IMG/VR virus record: IMGVR_UViG_3300032265_002598
Location: 1 to 64,000 of that record
Reading direction: 5' to 3' (one strand)
Length of the DNA stretch: 64,000 nucleotides
Source of the DNA: a virus
Below, piece by piece: positions 29,464 through 35,052 of this stretch (the stretch's first letter is position 1; the number at the start of each line of letters is the position of its first letter). A model generated the notes under the pieces. It was not told the origin of the DNA. It worked only from the letters and a program-made list of their open reading frames with translations, and made no database searches. A program made the translations under genes and the position numbers.

Positions 29464-29733
29464 TTAATCCTCGTATGGGCCATCTTCATTGTAGTCTACA
29501 AATCCCACAGCCTCATCGGCATGGAAATCCTCTTGGTAATCCTCTTGATAATCTAAATCTTCCCCATAGAAACCGTAGTCCTCATCGGTTCCCCATCCAG
29601 CGGAAGCCAACGCAGACTCAGCATCACCATCCATACTATCATCAAACGAATCATCATCAACCTCATGGTCAGAATAGTCAGAAGCCATGCACTCACCGTA
29701 GAAATCTTCAACATCGTCGTATTCGTAGCTCAT
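29464..29733 (-). CDS. Very acidic protein, 89 aa
   Basis: Start at 29733 behind AAGGATTG. Over a third of residues are Asp or Glu, with many Tyr. Like 19699-19884 it could mimic DNA charge; function not known. Confidence 0.6.
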   Translation of the reverse strand: MSYEYDDVEDFYGECMASDYSDHEVDDDSFDDSMDGDAESALASAGWGTDEDYGFYGEDLDYQEDYQEDFHADEAVGFVDYNEDGPYED

Positions 29734-29735
29734 GG

Positions 29736-29807
29736 TCAATCCTTCACAATGGTAGTAATGTAGAGCAGGCCAACATAGGACGCAACGAAAGCAATCGCAC
29801 TAAGCAT
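29736..29807 (-). CDS. Tiny membrane peptide, 23 aa
   Basis: ATG at 29807 behind a perfect GAGGAG, reading MLSAIAFVASYVGLLYITTI and a short tail. The ribosome site makes it one of the better-supported mini-genes. Confidence 0.5.
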   Translation of the reverse strand: MLSAIAFVASYVGLLYITTIVKD

Positions 29808-29973
29808 CAATATACTCCTCTGGAACGAAATCGTCAACAGCACCCACCACTTCTGCCCAATCCCAAAAATTCACTTCCACACTAGGATCGTCGATAGGCT
29901 CGACCATCGGCTCAACAATCCCCTTTTCGGCCATGTCGTTCAGAATGTCATTGATCTCGTCGAAGTTCAGCAT
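29800..29973 (-). CDS. Acidic protein, 57 aa
   Basis: Start at 29973 after AGGAAAC. MLNFDEINDILNDMAEKGIV then Asp/Glu/Trp-rich. Overlaps the membrane peptide by eight bases. Unknown function. Confidence 0.55.
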   Translation of the reverse strand: MLNFDEINDILNDMAEKGIVEPMVEPIDDPSVEVNFWDWAEVVGAVDDFVPEEYIDA

Positions 29974-30009
29974 GATTCTGTTTCCTATGGGTTTCCTTGT
30001 GATGCTTCG

Positions 30010-30038
30010 ATTATACACTTATCATCGATATATTGCAA
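30010..30038 (-). promoter_or_regulatory. Sigma-70-type promoter
   Basis: TTGCAA, 17-base spacer with TCGATG, TATAAT. It drives 29973 to 29095. Confidence 0.75.
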
Positions 30039-30058
30039 GCCCCACATAAAATTTCTTT

Positions 30059-30076
30059 CCTTACATTTTCGTAAGG
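30059..30076 (-). repeat. Repeat C copy 1
   Basis: CCTTAC, six-base loop, GTAAGG, followed by TTCGCCGGC. Confidence 0.6.
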
Positions 30077-30091
30077 TTCGCCGGCTATCGT

Positions 30092-30108
30092 TTGGCACGG
30101 CATTTGCT
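30092..30108 (+). promoter_or_regulatory. Sigma-54-type promoter sequence 1
   Basis: TTGGCACGGCATTTGCT: GG and GC separated by exactly ten bases. It faces right, into repeat A copy 11. Confidence 0.5.
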
Positions 30109-30118
30109 GTTGGGAGTT

Positions 30119-30206
30119 TTCATAAAGTGTTGCAGGATAAGCGCTTATGGCTCGCTGGGCCGGCCGAACTCGACGTAAGTCCTTATGAGTTAAGGAGATA
30201 CGTCAA
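30119..30206 (-). repeat. Repeat A copy 11
   Basis: CATAAAGTGTT...AGCGCTTATGG, GGGCCGGCCG core, CGACGTAAGTCCTTA...TAAGGAGATACGTC. The end overlaps the gene at 30183-30260. Confidence 0.65.
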
Positions 30207-30260
30207 GCCACACCCAAGAACAAAAGCTGTACCTAATAGAATATAATCACTAATTTTCAT
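30183..30260 (-). CDS. Tiny membrane peptide, 25 aa
   Basis: ATG at 30260 directly after GGAGGAAAATG. One hydrophobic span. The stop lies within repeat A. Confidence 0.5.
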   Translation of the reverse strand: MKISDYILLGTAFVLGCGLTYLLNS

Positions 30261-30357
30261 CATTTTCCTCCATATGCATGATATGTGACATAGTAGCAGA
30301 GAGTAAGATACCGACAATATAACCAAAAGCAACGCTAATAAAATCAAATTGATACAT
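30250..30357 (-). CDS. Single-span membrane protein, 35 aa
   Basis: ATG at 30357; hydrophobic FISVAFGYIVGILLSAT then an acidic His/Met tail. Overlaps the next mini-gene. Confidence 0.45.
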   Translation of the reverse strand: MYQFDFISVAFGYIVGILLSATMSHIMHMEENDEN

Positions 30358-30381
30358 CCCTGTATCTCCAGTGTTATTGGG

Positions 30382-30555
30382 TCAATCCCCATATCCCACC
30401 CAAAACTCATCACCATTTTCATCTTTCATAAGAGTAAAGCCCCTAGACTTCATCCTCTCATATTCACCAAATCTCTGCCAGACTTCACAGATAGTTTCCA
30501 TACCACTGAGCATCATCCCCATAACCCACACAAACGGATATTGAATCATTCTCAT
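30382..30555 (-). CDS. Hypothetical protein, 57 aa
   Basis: Met-rich N-terminal half, possibly membrane-associated, and a conserved-looking GFTLMKDENGDEFWVGYGD end. Own promoter upstream. Confidence 0.5.
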   Translation of the reverse strand: MRMIQYPFVWVMGMMLSGMETICEVWQRFGEYERMKSRGFTLMKDENGDEFWVGYGD

Positions 30556-30576
30556 AACTTTCTCCTATTCTGCACC

Positions 30577-30605
30577 ATTCTACACTATTATAATCGGCTT
30601 GTCAA
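30577..30605 (-). promoter_or_regulatory. Sigma-70-type promoter
   Basis: TTGACA, 17-base spacer with CCGAT, TAGAAT. Confidence 0.75.
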
Positions 30606-30621
30606 GGGCCCCGACTTTAGG

Positions 30622-30666
30622 CTGACTATACCCACCCAGCCCGAATCCGTAGGATTAGCTCGGACA
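30622..30666 (-). repeat. Repeat B copy 7
   Basis: CTGACTATACCCA, GAATCC-GTA-GGATT stem and GGACA blocks. It lies between the gene at 30678 and the promoter at 30577. Confidence 0.7.
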
Positions 30667-30677
30667 GTTATCTGTCC

Positions 30678-30857
30678 TTATTTGACAGACTCCATGTGTT
30701 CAAACGTGATGCACTTGTCCAGATAGATTGACCGATACCCCTGTTCGGCCTTGACCGTCAGGAGAACACGATCCCCAAACCCTCGCACGTTGACAACTTC
30801 ACCATTGACGATTTCACCATTGTCATATTCCGCAAAAACAAAGTCACCGATTTTCAT
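30678..30857 (-). CDS. Small beta-barrel-like protein, 59 aa
   Basis: MKIGDFVFAEYDNGEIVNGE with a GYRSIYLDKC end shared with 34112-34294 (GYRSMYLDKC). The two are paralogues. The repeated strands suggest an SH3-like or KOW-like barrel. Confidence 0.6.
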   Translation of the reverse strand: MKIGDFVFAEYDNGEIVNGEVVNVRGFGDRVLLTVKAEQGYRSIYLDKCITFEHMESVK

Positions 30858-30897
30858 TGTTCTACCCTTTTCCTTTTCTCTTACTTGTTATATCGAC

Positions 30898-30925
30898 ATT
30901 ATACCAAAGGATATTTAGCTTGCAA
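30898..30925 (-). promoter_or_regulatory. Sigma-70-type promoter
   Basis: TTGCAA, 16-base spacer, TATAAT followed by GTCGATA. Confidence 0.65.
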
Positions 30926-30936
30926 GCGAAAAGTTT

Positions 30937-30954
30937 CCTTACAATTCCGTAAGG
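30937..30954 (-). repeat. Repeat C copy 2
   Basis: CCTTAC, six-base loop, GTAAGG, then TTCGCGG. Confidence 0.6.
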
Positions 30955-30968
30955 TTCGCGGAGAAAGT

Positions 30969-30985
30969 TTGGCACACCATTTGCT
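30969..30985 (+). promoter_or_regulatory. Sigma-54-type promoter sequence 2
   Basis: TTGGCACACCATTTGCT, GG-N10-GC, facing right into repeat A copy 12. Confidence 0.5.
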
Positions 30986-30993
30986 ATAGAGAC

Positions 30994-31082
30994 TCGACGT
31001 AAAGTGTTGGCACATAAGCACTTAGAGCAAATTCGGCCCGCAAAATTCGTCGTAAGTGCTTTAGCAGCAAGGGTTTACGACA
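30994..31082 (-). repeat. Repeat A copy 12
   Basis: CGACGTAAAGTGTT...AGCACTTAG, TTCGGCCCGC core, CGTCGTAAGTGCTTT...AAGGGTTTACGAC. It supplies the stop of the gene at 31075. Confidence 0.7.
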
Positions 31083-31224
31083 AGTTTTTGAGTCTGCGCC
31101 TGTACACCCGTTTACCATCCACCCAAATGGGTAGGTATAGCCTAGGGTACAACTGAACATATGTATTCTTTACTAGACGCTCAGTCTCTAGTGTAACATC
31201 GTACACTAGTGTACAGTTGTTCAT
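31075..31224 (-). CDS. Basic hypothetical protein, 49 aa
   Basis: MNNCTLVYDVTLETERLVKN with an Arg-rich C-terminus. Its ATG overlaps the stop of the upstream gene. Confidence 0.5.
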   Translation of the reverse strand: MNNCTLVYDVTLETERLVKNTYVQLYPRLYLPIWVDGKRVYRRRLKNLS

Positions 31225-31547
31225 TCTGTATCCTTGAAGTTGAACGGACTGATTTCCAAATGCTCAACAACACCATATTGCTTTGCGAGTTCTTCAACAC
31301 GTTCACGCGAACCCGGCTTACCAACTGGAACGATCATAGTATCCTCACCACCAGAGTACCGCGGATCGACCTTTTCCTTTTTAGATTTGCCAAGATTCTT
31401 CAAGGCTGTCCGATTGAACTTCAGAACCTTTTCCACTTGGATCATCTCACCGTCAATGTCTTTCACTTCAGTCGGAATCGCCATACCAAGAAAGCACAGA
31501 CGGGCTTGACGCTTGGCAGCTTGAATGATCGGGAACTTGGTAGCCAT
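31221..31547 (-). CDS. Hypothetical protein, 108 aa
   Basis: Basic N-terminal part, a KFNRTALKNLGKSKKEK linker and an alpha/beta C-terminus. Relatively GC-rich. No family recognised. Confidence 0.6.
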   Translation of the reverse strand: MATKFPIIQAAKRQARLCFLGMAIPTEVKDIDGEMIQVEKVLKFNRTALKNLGKSKKEKVDPRYSGGEDTMIVPVGKPGSRERVEELAKQYGVVEHLEISPFNFKDTE

Positions 31548-31586
31548 GTTTCTTATCCTCTAGGGTTATCGTTCTCTTGTGAGTGT

Positions 31587-31614
31587 ATTATACCAAACTG
31601 ATTTTCAATGTCCA
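31587..31614 (-). promoter_or_regulatory. Probable sigma-70-type promoter
   Basis: TGGACA, 16-base spacer, TATAAT. Confidence 0.5.
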
Positions 31615-31625
31615 GCAAAATCTTT

Positions 31626-31643
31626 CCTTACATTTTCGTAAGG
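31626..31643 (-). repeat. Repeat C copy 3
   Basis: CCTTAC, six-base loop, GTAAGG, just after the gene at 31655. Confidence 0.55.
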
Positions 31644-31654
31644 TTTCTCGTCTC

Positions 31655-31879
31655 TCACACAGGAGTCGGATTCGACCGGTAGTATTTTGCCCACAGATCA
31701 TCGATCACGAACTGGACAACGCGATCATGTGAACCACGGCAGACATAGTAGCCCATGTGGATATCGAACAGAGCAAACGATCCATCCTCTTTCGGATGAA
31801 ACGTAAACCCACACTTGTAGGCGTAGGCGTTGATCTTACCCTTGACAGTCGAACTTTTCGGAGGCTTTCTCATTTTCAT
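31655..31879 (-). CDS. Basic hypothetical protein, 74 aa
   Basis: MKMRKPPKSSTVKGKINAYA then a compact domain with CGFTFHPKEDGSFALFDIH. ATG at 31879 or 31873. Unknown function. Confidence 0.6.
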   Translation of the reverse strand: MKMRKPPKSSTVKGKINAYAYKCGFTFHPKEDGSFALFDIHMGYYVCRGSHDRVVQFVIDDLWAKYYRSNPTPV

Positions 31880-31910
31880 TCCTTCTTTCTTCTCTTGTTC
31901 TTATATCGAC

Positions 31911-31938
31911 ATTATACCATATCCTCTTTAGGTTACAA
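31911..31938 (-). promoter_or_regulatory. Sigma-70-type promoter
   Basis: TTGTAA, 16-base spacer, TATAAT followed by GTCGATA. Confidence 0.6.
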
Positions 31939-31949
31939 GCAAAATCTTT

Positions 31950-31967
31950 CCTTACAAAGCTGTAAGG
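31950..31967 (-). repeat. Repeat C copy 4
   Basis: CCTTAC, six-base loop, GTAAGG, then TTCGCCCGCC. Confidence 0.6.
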
Positions 31968-31980
31968 TTCGCCCGCCATA

Positions 31981-31997
31981 TTGGCACAGCATTTGCT
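31981..31997 (+). promoter_or_regulatory. Sigma-54-type promoter sequence 3
   Basis: TTGGCACAGCATTTGCT, GG-N10-GC, facing right. Confidence 0.5.
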
Positions 31998-32023
31998 ATG
32001 TGCAATTATCATGCCAAACTTTT

Positions 32024-32040
32024 TTGGCACAGCATTTGCG
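32024..32040 (+). promoter_or_regulatory. Sigma-54-type promoter sequence 4
   Basis: TTGGCACAGCATTTGCG, GG-N10-GC. Its -24 half lies in the inverted repeat TGCCAAA...TTTGGCA. Confidence 0.5.
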
Positions 32041-32047
32041 TTGCCAC

Positions 32048-32137
32048 TTGACGTAAAGTGTTGGTACATAAGCACTTATGGCAAATTCGGCCCCGAAAAT
32101 TCGTCGTAAGTCCTTTGGTGTCAAGGGTTTACGTCGA
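32048..32137 (-). repeat. Repeat A copy 13
   Basis: TGACGTAAAGTGTT...AGCACTTATGG, TTCGGCCCCG core, CGTCGTAAGTCCTTT...AAGGGTTTACGTC. Confidence 0.75.
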
Positions 32138-32157
32138 ATCTTTTGTACACTACTATA

Positions 32158-32466
32158 CTACTGTATAGTCATCCCCTCAATATAGGGGAATACCTTACCA
32201 TTTGTGTGTACGTTCCACTCTCCCTTAGTTTGTCGAACATATCCCGGTATATACTTATTCATTCGATCCTTAGTCGTTGGACTATACCATCCCCCATTTC
32301 GCAGGGTATAGGTATTATCCTCATGGATTGTCACGACATAGGTACTGTGTAGCATGATCCCTACGCTACCATTCGGCAGAATTTCAGCATAGGTGTTGTT
32401 GCCTACCTTGCGGGATTGCCGGCCTGTCTTACCATGTACCATCTTTACTGCTTCGGCGTGTGTCAT
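32158..32466 (-). CDS. Hypothetical protein, 102 aa
   Basis: Start at the ATG at 32466 behind GGTGA. HAEAVKMVHGKTGRQSRKVG then a beta-rich domain (TYAEILPNGSVGIML...). Resembles small phage proteins; no named family. Confidence 0.6.
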   Translation of the reverse strand: MTHAEAVKMVHGKTGRQSRKVGNNTYAEILPNGSVGIMLHSTYVVTIHEDNTYTLRNGGWYSPTTKDRMNKYIPGYVRQTKGEWNVHTNGKVFPYIEGMTIQ

Positions 32467-32471
32467 TTTGT

Positions 32472-32579
32472 TCACCAGCTTTCGCTGATCATCCCTAGTA
32501 ATTGTTGAAGAAACTGTAAAATCTCTTTAATGTTATAAGTAGCATAATCTACATAACCATCGGGCAGATACCTAGACAT
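32472..32579 (-). CDS. Hypothetical protein, 35 aa
   Basis: ATG at 32579 behind GAGGGAATT. MSRYLPDGYVDYATYNIKEI then a short helix. Supported by the ribosome site and packing. Confidence 0.5.
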   Translation of the reverse strand: MSRYLPDGYVDYATYNIKEILQFLQQLLGMISESW

Positions 32580-32586
32580 AATTCCC

Positions 32587-32706
32587 TCAGTCGTTGTCGT
32601 GAAGAATGGAATGGATAGCGTCGGCAACTTGACCCGCAGTGTAACTAATAAAACCACAGAAGCATAGAAGGCCGGCCAATACGATATAATCTACAAATGT
32701 CAACAT
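32587..32706 (-). CDS. Single-span membrane protein, 39 aa
   Basis: ATG at 32706, hydrophobic YIVLAGLLCFCGFISY then an acidic tail. First gene behind the promoter at 32732. Confidence 0.5.
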   Translation of the reverse strand: MLTFVDYIVLAGLLCFCGFISYTAGQVADAIHSILHDND

Positions 32707-32731
32707 ATTTTTTCTTTTCTATTGTTTTCCT

Positions 32732-32761
32732 ATTATACTCTATCGTTTGCCGGCCTGTCAA
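32732..32761 (-). promoter_or_regulatory. Sigma-70-type promoter
   Basis: TTGACA, 18-base spacer with ACGATA, TATAAT. Confidence 0.7.
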
Positions 32762-32931
32762 TCCTTACAATATTGCAAGGCATCCTGCATATTAGCTAAT
32801 TCGGCTTTGAGTTGTTCTAAGCTATACATTTCACGACCGGGCCAATAATCCCCGATCATGTCTTTCAGATTGAAGATATAGATTTCAACTTCTTTTTTTG
32901 TCATATTCTGTATAGCGTAACTTTTTTTCAT
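32758..32931 (-). CDS. Hypothetical helical protein, 57 aa
   Basis: MKKSYAIQNMTKKEVEIYIF, Lys/Glu/Asp-rich helices. Its last codons contain repeat C copy 5 and overlap the -35 of the next promoter. Confidence 0.55.
   Translation of the reverse strand: MKKSYAIQNMTKKEVEIYIFNLKDMIGDYWPGREMYSLEQLKAELANMQDALQYCKD
32763..32780 (-). repeat. Repeat C copy 5
   Basis: CCTTACAATATTGCAAGG, here inside the end of a gene. Confidence 0.5.
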
Positions 32932-32954
32932 TTCTTTTCTCTTTTCTTTTCTCT

Positions 32955-32984
32955 ATTATACTCTATCGGCTATTCTGTTATCAA
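32955..32984 (-). promoter_or_regulatory. Sigma-70-type promoter
   Basis: TTGATA, 18-base spacer with CCGATA, TATAAT. Confidence 0.65.
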
Positions 32985-32987
32985 CCC

Positions 32988-33146
32988 TTAGAGATCCCAA
33001 ATATTTTTTGAAGTATAGGGGAGCAAATCATCAATCGGGAAGCCCGTAGCTTCTGCAACAATCTTTCGGGCTGTAATCCAGTCAGCCGCTTTTGCTTGAC
33101 CGATAAACTTGTGATCGCCATAGCTGAAGAAGTAAAACGTTTTCAT
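32988..33146 (-). CDS. Hypothetical protein, 52 aa
   Basis: MKTFYFFSYGDHKFIGQAKA...ARKIVAEATGFPIDDLLPY: small alpha/beta protein with own promoter. No family recognised. Confidence 0.6.
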   Translation of the reverse strand: MKTFYFFSYGDHKFIGQAKAADWITARKIVAEATGFPIDDLLPYTSKNIWDL

Positions 33147-33175
33147 TTTCTTTTTTCCTTTTCTCTTGTTTCTCT

Positions 33176-33205
33176 ATTATACAGTATCGGTTATTGTCTT
33201 GTCAA
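33176..33205 (-). promoter_or_regulatory. Sigma-70-type promoter
   Basis: TTGACA, 18-base spacer with CCGATA, TATAAT. Confidence 0.7.
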
Positions 33206-33210
33206 CTCTT

Positions 33211-33234
33211 GAACCTTGCAATGTCGTAAGGTTC
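33211..33234 (-). repeat. Repeat C copy 6
   Basis: GAACCTTGCA and TCGTAAGGTTC pair over nine bases with one G-U. Confidence 0.65.
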
Positions 33235-33481
33235 AGGCAAAATCCTCTTCACCAAAGAAATCATCGAGCCATTGATCGTCAGTCTCGATATGATCCTCAG
33301 CATCCCCCATAATGGGGTCCCAACCTTCGCCATCGTCAAGGCCGGGAATGTAGTCGGCTTCCATGCTATCGTCTGCAATGATCGTGCAATGCTCACCACA
33401 CTGCGAGCAAATCTCATGATCCACATTGCTTTCAGCATTGCAGCAATCGGAAACGTATAAGGTATTCTTTTCCATTTTCAT
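33233..33481 (-). CDS. Acidic zinc-ribbon protein, 82 aa
   Basis: VSDCCNAE near residue 11 and CSQCGEHC near 25 form a zinc ribbon; the remaining 50 residues are very acidic. Could bridge a nucleic-acid enzyme and another protein. ATG at 33481 or 33475. Confidence 0.65.
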   Translation of the reverse strand: MKMEKNTLYVSDCCNAESNVDHEICSQCGEHCTIIADDSMEADYIPGLDDGEGWDPIMGDAEDHIETDDQWLDDFFGEEDFA

Positions 33482-33521
33482 TTTCTCTTTTCTTTCTTGT
33501 TCTCTTTTCTCTTATATCGAC

Positions 33522-33549
33522 ATTATACAGTAGATTCTGAAACATTCAA
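33522..33549 (-). promoter_or_regulatory. Sigma-70-type promoter
   Basis: TTGAAT, 16-base spacer, TATAAT then GTCGATA. Confidence 0.6.
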
Positions 33550-33612
33550 GCAAAATCCAAAAAGATTTATGTCAAGAGATTTTGACAAAACTTTTCATCA
33601 TTTTCTATACGA

Positions 33613-33629
33613 TTGGCATACCATTTGCC
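33613..33629 (+). promoter_or_regulatory. Sigma-54-type promoter sequence 5
   Basis: TTGGCATACCATTTGCC, GG-N10-GC. Confidence 0.45.
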
Positions 33630-33655
33630 CTATGCAATTATCGTGCCAAACTTTT

Positions 33656-33672
33656 TTGGCATGAAATTTGCT
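33656..33672 (+). promoter_or_regulatory. Sigma-54-type promoter sequence 6
   Basis: TTGGCATGAAATTTGCT, GG-N10-GC, preceded by the same TGCAATTATC and TGCCAAA...TTTGGCA as sequence 4. Confidence 0.5.
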
Positions 33673-33706
33673 GTGTGTTAAGATAGGTAAGATTGGGCCA
33701 AAAACG

Positions 33707-33796
33707 TGTCGTAAGTCATTGCAGCATAAGCACTTACGACGAGCCGGCCGCCGCGAATTTGACGTAAGTCCTTTATCCATAAGGGTTTGCGTCAAG
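33707..33796 (-). repeat. Repeat A copy 14
   Basis: GTCGTAAGTCATT...AGCACTTACGAC is a near-perfect hairpin. AGCCGGCCGCCG core, TGACGTAAGTCCTTT...AAGGGTTTGCGTC. The 33555-33909 stretch has no gene: it holds two GG-N10-GC sites, this repeat and about 110 bases (33797-33909) with several GTATAC-like short repeats. Confidence 0.75.
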
Positions 33797-33909
33797 CCGG
33801 CCAGTATACAAGCGTATACCCTACAGGATAGCGTATAGCTCACCTAGTAGAGTACATGCCCTATATGCTAGAACAGTTAGCAGTATACAGGCGATCAGGT
33901 CTACAATTA

Positions 33910-34065
33910 TCATACACACGCCTCTTCTTTAGCTTGGAGAGATTCAACAAGAGCCCAACATTCATTGAACGTGATATGTCGGGCGATTACCACCCCACCA
34001 TACCACACTTCATATCGATCCCCTGTACGATTGGAAGTATTCCAGTAGATCATTTTCTTTTGCAT
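33910..34065 (-). CDS. Hypothetical protein, 51 aa
   Basis: MQKKMIYWNTSNRTGDRYEV then a beta strand and C-terminal helix (ECWALVESLQAKEE). Own promoter. No family recognised. Confidence 0.55.
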   Translation of the reverse strand: MQKKMIYWNTSNRTGDRYEVWYGGVVIARHITFNECWALVESLQAKEEACV

Positions 34066-34086
34066 GGCTTGTATCCTCTTTTCCGT

Positions 34087-34115
34087 ATTGTATACGTTGT
34101 CCGTTTAGGTGTCAA
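34087..34115 (-). promoter_or_regulatory. Sigma-70-type promoter
   Basis: TTGACA, 17-base spacer, TACAAT. Confidence 0.75.
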
Positions 34116-34300
34116 GCGGTAGCCAAATAATTGCAAGAAACACACTTGTCGAGATACATTGAACGATATCCAACATTCTCGATTTTCAACGTGAACAACA
34201 GGCGATATCCTTCCATATACTTGACGCTCACGATTTCCCCAACAAACTTTTCACCCGTAGCATATTCGACCGAGACGTTGTATCCGATTTCCATTTTCAT
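34112..34300 (-). CDS. Small beta-barrel-like protein, 62 aa
   Basis: IGYNVSVEYATGEKFVGEIV ... GYRSMYLDKC, paralogue of 30678-30857. ATG at 34300 or 34294. Confidence 0.6.
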   Translation of the reverse strand: MKMEIGYNVSVEYATGEKFVGEIVSVKYMEGYRLLFTLKIENVGYRSMYLDKCVSCNYLATA

Positions 34301-34334
34301 TTCCTTTTCTTTATCGTTCGTTTCTTGTTTCTGT

Positions 34335-34362
34335 ATTATACATATCGTCTTTTGAGTGTCAA
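34335..34362 (-). promoter_or_regulatory. Sigma-70-type promoter
   Basis: TTGACA, 16-base spacer with ACGATA, TATAAT. Confidence 0.75.
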
Positions 34363-34368
34363 CAGCTT

Positions 34369-34392
34369 GAACCTTACAATATCGTAAGGTTC
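34369..34392 (-). repeat. Repeat C copy 7 (best copy)
   Basis: GAACCTTAC, six-base loop, GTAAGGTTC: a perfect nine-pair stem between the gene at 34400 and the promoter at 34335. Confidence 0.75.
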
Positions 34393-34399
34393 GCCGGCC

Positions 34400-34633
34400 T
34401 TACGGAAGATAGGCTTCATCTACAACATAACCCATTTCGTCAATTTCAATCCATCCACCATCGTCAAGAAATCCGATTTCTCCGTCAATGCAGATTTGGT
34501 TGTATCCACTCTCACGAACCTTTTCTAGCAGATCGCCAGCAAATGCAACCTGATTCACCAGAGTATCCATTGAACCTCTGTTGAGCAGTTCAGTCAGTTC
34601 AGCCACAGTATTCAGTACGATCATGTTTTTCAT
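34400..34633 (-). CDS. Hypothetical protein, 77 aa
   Basis: Start at 34633 behind AAAGGATAAG. VAELTELLNRGSMDTLVNQV then a beta/acidic C-terminus (GEIGFLDDGGWIEIDEMGYV). Unknown function. Confidence 0.6.
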   Translation of the reverse strand: MKNMIVLNTVAELTELLNRGSMDTLVNQVAFAGDLLEKVRESGYNQICIDGEIGFLDDGGWIEIDEMGYVVDEAYLP

Positions 34634-34667
34634 TTTCTTATCCTTTTCTTTTTTCTCTTGTGCTTTC

Positions 34668-34695
34668 ATTATACAGTATTTATCGACCATTTCAA
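34668..34695 (-). promoter_or_regulatory. Sigma-70-type promoter
   Basis: TTGAAA, 16-base spacer with TCGATA, TATAAT. Confidence 0.65.
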
Positions 34696-34750
34696 TAGAA
34701 AAAATAAAAAATTCCAAAATATAATTTCATGCCAAATAATTTTTTTCTTT

Positions 34751-34767
34751 TTGGCATACCACTTGCG
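34751..34767 (+). promoter_or_regulatory. Sigma-54-type promoter sequence 7
   Basis: TTGGCATACCACTTGCG, GG-N10-GC, preceded by TGCCAAA that can pair with TTTGGCA. Confidence 0.45.
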
Positions 34768-34773
34768 TTAAAA

Positions 34774-34848
34774 CTTGACGTAAACCATTGGCACATAAGC
34801 ACTTAGGACGAATTTTCGGGATAGAGATCTTCATAAGTCCTTTGTTTA
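34774..34848 (-). repeat. Repeat A copy 15 (core degraded)
   Basis: TTGACGTAAACCATT...AGCACTTAGGAC hairpin is kept, but the GC core is replaced by TTTTCGGGAT and the second hairpin is partial. No gene is visible between 34849 and 34987. Confidence 0.6.
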
Positions 34849-34987
34849 TATACCTTTACAGAAGAAGGGGGTTTTTTCATTCTCCCCAGATAAGAGCGAA
34901 AACTCTTGAAAAAGGCCGGGTGGTCCAAAAATAGTAGGCACCACCATATATAATTGGCCAGTTTATTAGCCAGTATTCCCCACCTTT

Positions 34988-35026
34988 AATAAAAAAGCCC
35001 CTGGCATTCATTTCTACCAGAGGCTT
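34988..35026 (-). terminator. Rho-independent terminator
   Basis: AGCCTCTGG pairs with CCAGGGGCT on the minus strand, followed by six T. It ends the secreted-protein gene at 35053. Confidence 0.8.
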
Positions 35027-35052
35027 TCTTAATCAAGCTTACCAGAAACTTT

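Noticed and set aside
29433-29885. His/Pro/Asn-rich rightward frame
   Set aside because: Antisense of the Asp/Glu-rich gene at 29464-29733, with no start signal.
17826-34848. CRISPR array
   Set aside because: Repeats A are 0.5-2 kb apart with genes between them, and no regular spacers exist.
34861-34900. Terminator at GGGGGTTTTTT
   Set aside because: Only a four-pair G/C stem around a T-rich loop; too weak to call.
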